From Armatimonadota bacterium (GTDB lineage Bacteria > Armatimonadota > Armatimonadia > Armatimonadales > Capsulimonadaceae), in the NCBI GenBank assembly GCA_025354405.1, contig JANXMY010000081.1, positions 1 through 50,633 on the forward strand: a DNA stretch of 50,633 nucleotides, read 5' to 3'. The notes beneath the pieces were generated by a model. The model was not told the origin of the DNA and did not search any database. It saw nothing but the letters and a program-made list of their open reading frames with translations. Every line of letters starts with the position of its first letter. The first letter of the stretch is position 1. This document shows, piece after piece, positions 49,548-50,633 of the stretch. Both the position numbers and the translations under genes were made by a program.

Positions 49548-49576
49548 TTGACAGCAAGCAAGAGTTATGTTAGAAT
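49548..49576 (+). promoter_or_regulatory. Promoter of the prepilin gene
   Basis: TTGACA (49548-49553) and TAGAAT (49571-49576) with a 17-nt spacer. A start near 49583 leaves a 5' leader of about 154 nt before ATG 49737, unusually long for this window. Confidence 0.75.
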
Positions 49577-49736
49577 CTCAGATGAGGAAACGCAGTGCCA
49601 AGTGCCGTTCAGAATGGTTCTTTTTCGTCTAATTATGAGAAAATATTTCTGCTCGCAGGCTTTTCCTTTTCAAGTGTCGCCCGTCTTTGCATCGCAAATA
49701 CACTCAGATGCACCGTCAGAAAAAGGAAAATGTAGT

Positions 49737-50519
49737 ATGATCAAGTCAACCAATTCACGTCGTGGATTTACGCTCATTGAGCTGCTCGTCGTCATCGCCA
49801 TTATCGCGATTCTCGCGGCGATTTTGTTCCCCGTTTTCCAAAAGGTCCGCGAGAACGCGCGCCGTACCTCCTGTTCGTCAAATATGAAGCAGCTCGGCCT
49901 GGCATTCATCCAGTACACGCAGGATGCCGATGAGAAAGAGCCCTCCGGCACAACGAATGTGGCTCCCTCTGCCGCCACGTTTGGATATGGCTGGGCTGGC
50001 CAGCTTTACAGCTACACGAAATCCACTGGTTTGTACAAATGCTCCGATGACACCACCCCCAATAACCCAGCTGGGTCCTCGTCGGTTTCGTATGCACAGA
50101 ATGCAAATCTTGCCGGCCAGAGCATATCACTTATCAACGCTCCTGCCAGCACGGTTCAGGCCTACGAAGTGTATGGCGTTGCTGCCGACACCGCGAACAA
50201 TTTGATGCTGGCCAGTGGAGAGATTGACAGCCGGGCCGGAACTGGTCTTGGCCTGGGTATTCCTGCGGCGGCAGGTGGTACGCCGAATAGTGGTGGCAAC
50301 GACGCGGACAACGGAATTCCATCTACTCGACATGACAAAACTGTCAACTCTTATGCTTCCAACTACCTGGTGGAAGACGGCCATGTTAAATACGTGCGTA
50401 TCCCGCAGATCTCCGGAGGCAACAATGCCCCGTCTTCTACAAACGCTGAGAATGCTGCTGCGAACGCCGCTGGAACGGCAAACCTCAACGGTAAGCTGCT
50501 GACGTTCAGTGCTATCTAG
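49737..50519 (+). CDS. DUF1559-family prepilin-like secreted protein
   Basis: 260 aa beginning [20 protein letters not shown]: a type IV/type II secretion prepilin leader cut between Gly and Phe, followed by the hydrophobic assembly helix and a [20 protein letters not shown] segment at about 40-59. The rest is a Ser/Thr/Asn-rich pseudopilin domain. A C-terminal RHDKTVNS...VEDGHVK corresponds to the H-x-DG motif of DUF1559 proteins, with more residues between H and DG than the nominal nine. AAGGAA ribosome site. In Armatimonadota and Planctomycetota these occur as large paralogous sets; role unknown. Confidence 0.88.
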   Translation: MIKSTNSRRGFTLIELLVVIAIIAILAAILFPVFQKVRENARRTSCSSNMKQLGLAFIQYTQDADEKEPSGTTNVAPSAATFGYGWAGQLYSYTKSTGLYKCSDDTTPNNPAGSSSVSYAQNANLAGQSISLINAPASTVQAYEVYGVAADTANNLMLASGEIDSRAGTGLGLGIPAAAGGTPNSGGNDADNGIPSTRHDKTVNSYASNYLVEDGHVKYVRIPQISGGNNAPSSTNAENAAANAAGTANLNGKLLTFSAI

Positions 50520-50537
50520 TCAGGTCGATTTATCAGG

Positions 50538-50570
50538 GGGCGGCATGCTGAAAAGCATACCGCCCTTTTT
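50538..50570 (+). terminator. Terminator after the prepilin gene
   Basis: GGGCGGCATGCT and AGCATACCGCCC form a 12-bp stem with one mismatch around a GAAA-type loop, followed by TTTTT. It closes the prepilin transcript. Confidence 0.8.
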
Positions 50571-50571
50571 C

Positions 50572-50602
50572 TTGACTTCGGGATGGCTTCGTATGCTACA
50601 AT
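50572..50602 (+). promoter_or_regulatory. Possible promoter for a gene beyond the right edge
   Basis: TTGACT (50572-50577) and TACAAT (50597-50602), with a TG just before the -10. The 19-nt spacer is longer than ideal. The transcript would start near the window end. Confidence 0.4.
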
Positions 50603-50633
50603 CAGCCTATTCGCTGTCTCTACACGTGTACAC

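Overview
The window reads as a chromosomal segment of a free-living, probably didermic, flagellated, polysaccharide-degrading bacterium. The best guess, by inference only, is Armatimonadota. The clues are a DUF1559-type prepilin ending its N-terminal helix in the FPVF/ARRTSC style usual in that phylum, an McsA-McsB-ClpC module, a run of large secreted glycoside hydrolases, and a complete 14-subunit-type NADH dehydrogenase locus. No rRNA, integrase, transposase or CRISPR array was found.

Layout. (1) 1-16872: a complete nuoA-to-nuoN operon on the + strand, framed by a consensus promoter at the left edge and a strong terminator at the right. Its NADH-module part is interrupted. Two AT-richer small genes that look like a toxin and its partner sit between nuoE and nuoF. 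A phytanoyl-CoA dioxygenase-like gene plus a RelB/RelE pair broken by in-frame stops sit between nuoF and nuoG. (2) 16888-23259: a CaMKII-association/SnoaL-like protein on the - strand, then ilvE, a small membrane protein, a minimal mcsA, mcsB and clpC (protein arginine phosphorylation and proteolysis), then a DUF7009-like protein and a small membrane protein. (3) 23234-28587: secreted GH35 beta-galactosidase, VanW-like protein, a lone P-II protein and a small secreted protein. (4) 28722-33763: flhA-flhF, glycerate kinase on the - strand, and two tRNA genes, one a tRNA with anticodon UAG and a short variable arm. (5) 33906-42292: a GH2-GH3-GH51 saccharolytic cluster. (6) 42315-50633: Spy-like protein, a catalytically degenerate SDR divergent from an L-lysine 6-transaminase-like gene, the C-terminal half of a split carbamoyl-phosphate synthase, a membrane-anchored unknown, mnmG, and a prepilin-like secreted protein with a long leader.

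How it fits together. The nuo operon supplies respiration. The GH35, GH2, GH3 and GH51 enzymes all carry signal peptides and together point to attack on galactose- and arabinose-containing plant polysaccharides, and the GH35 and GH2 enzymes share a recognisably homologous beta-sandwich module. Several genes have a -10 box 6-9 nt before the start codon and no Shine-Dalgarno sequence, suggesting leaderless mRNAs alongside SD-led ones.

Most promising for novelty: the toxin-like pair embedded in nuo, the short-variable-arm tRNA with a Leu anticodon, the leaderless-promoter pattern, and the module shared between two glycosidase families. All functions come from reading the sequence; no database search was possible.
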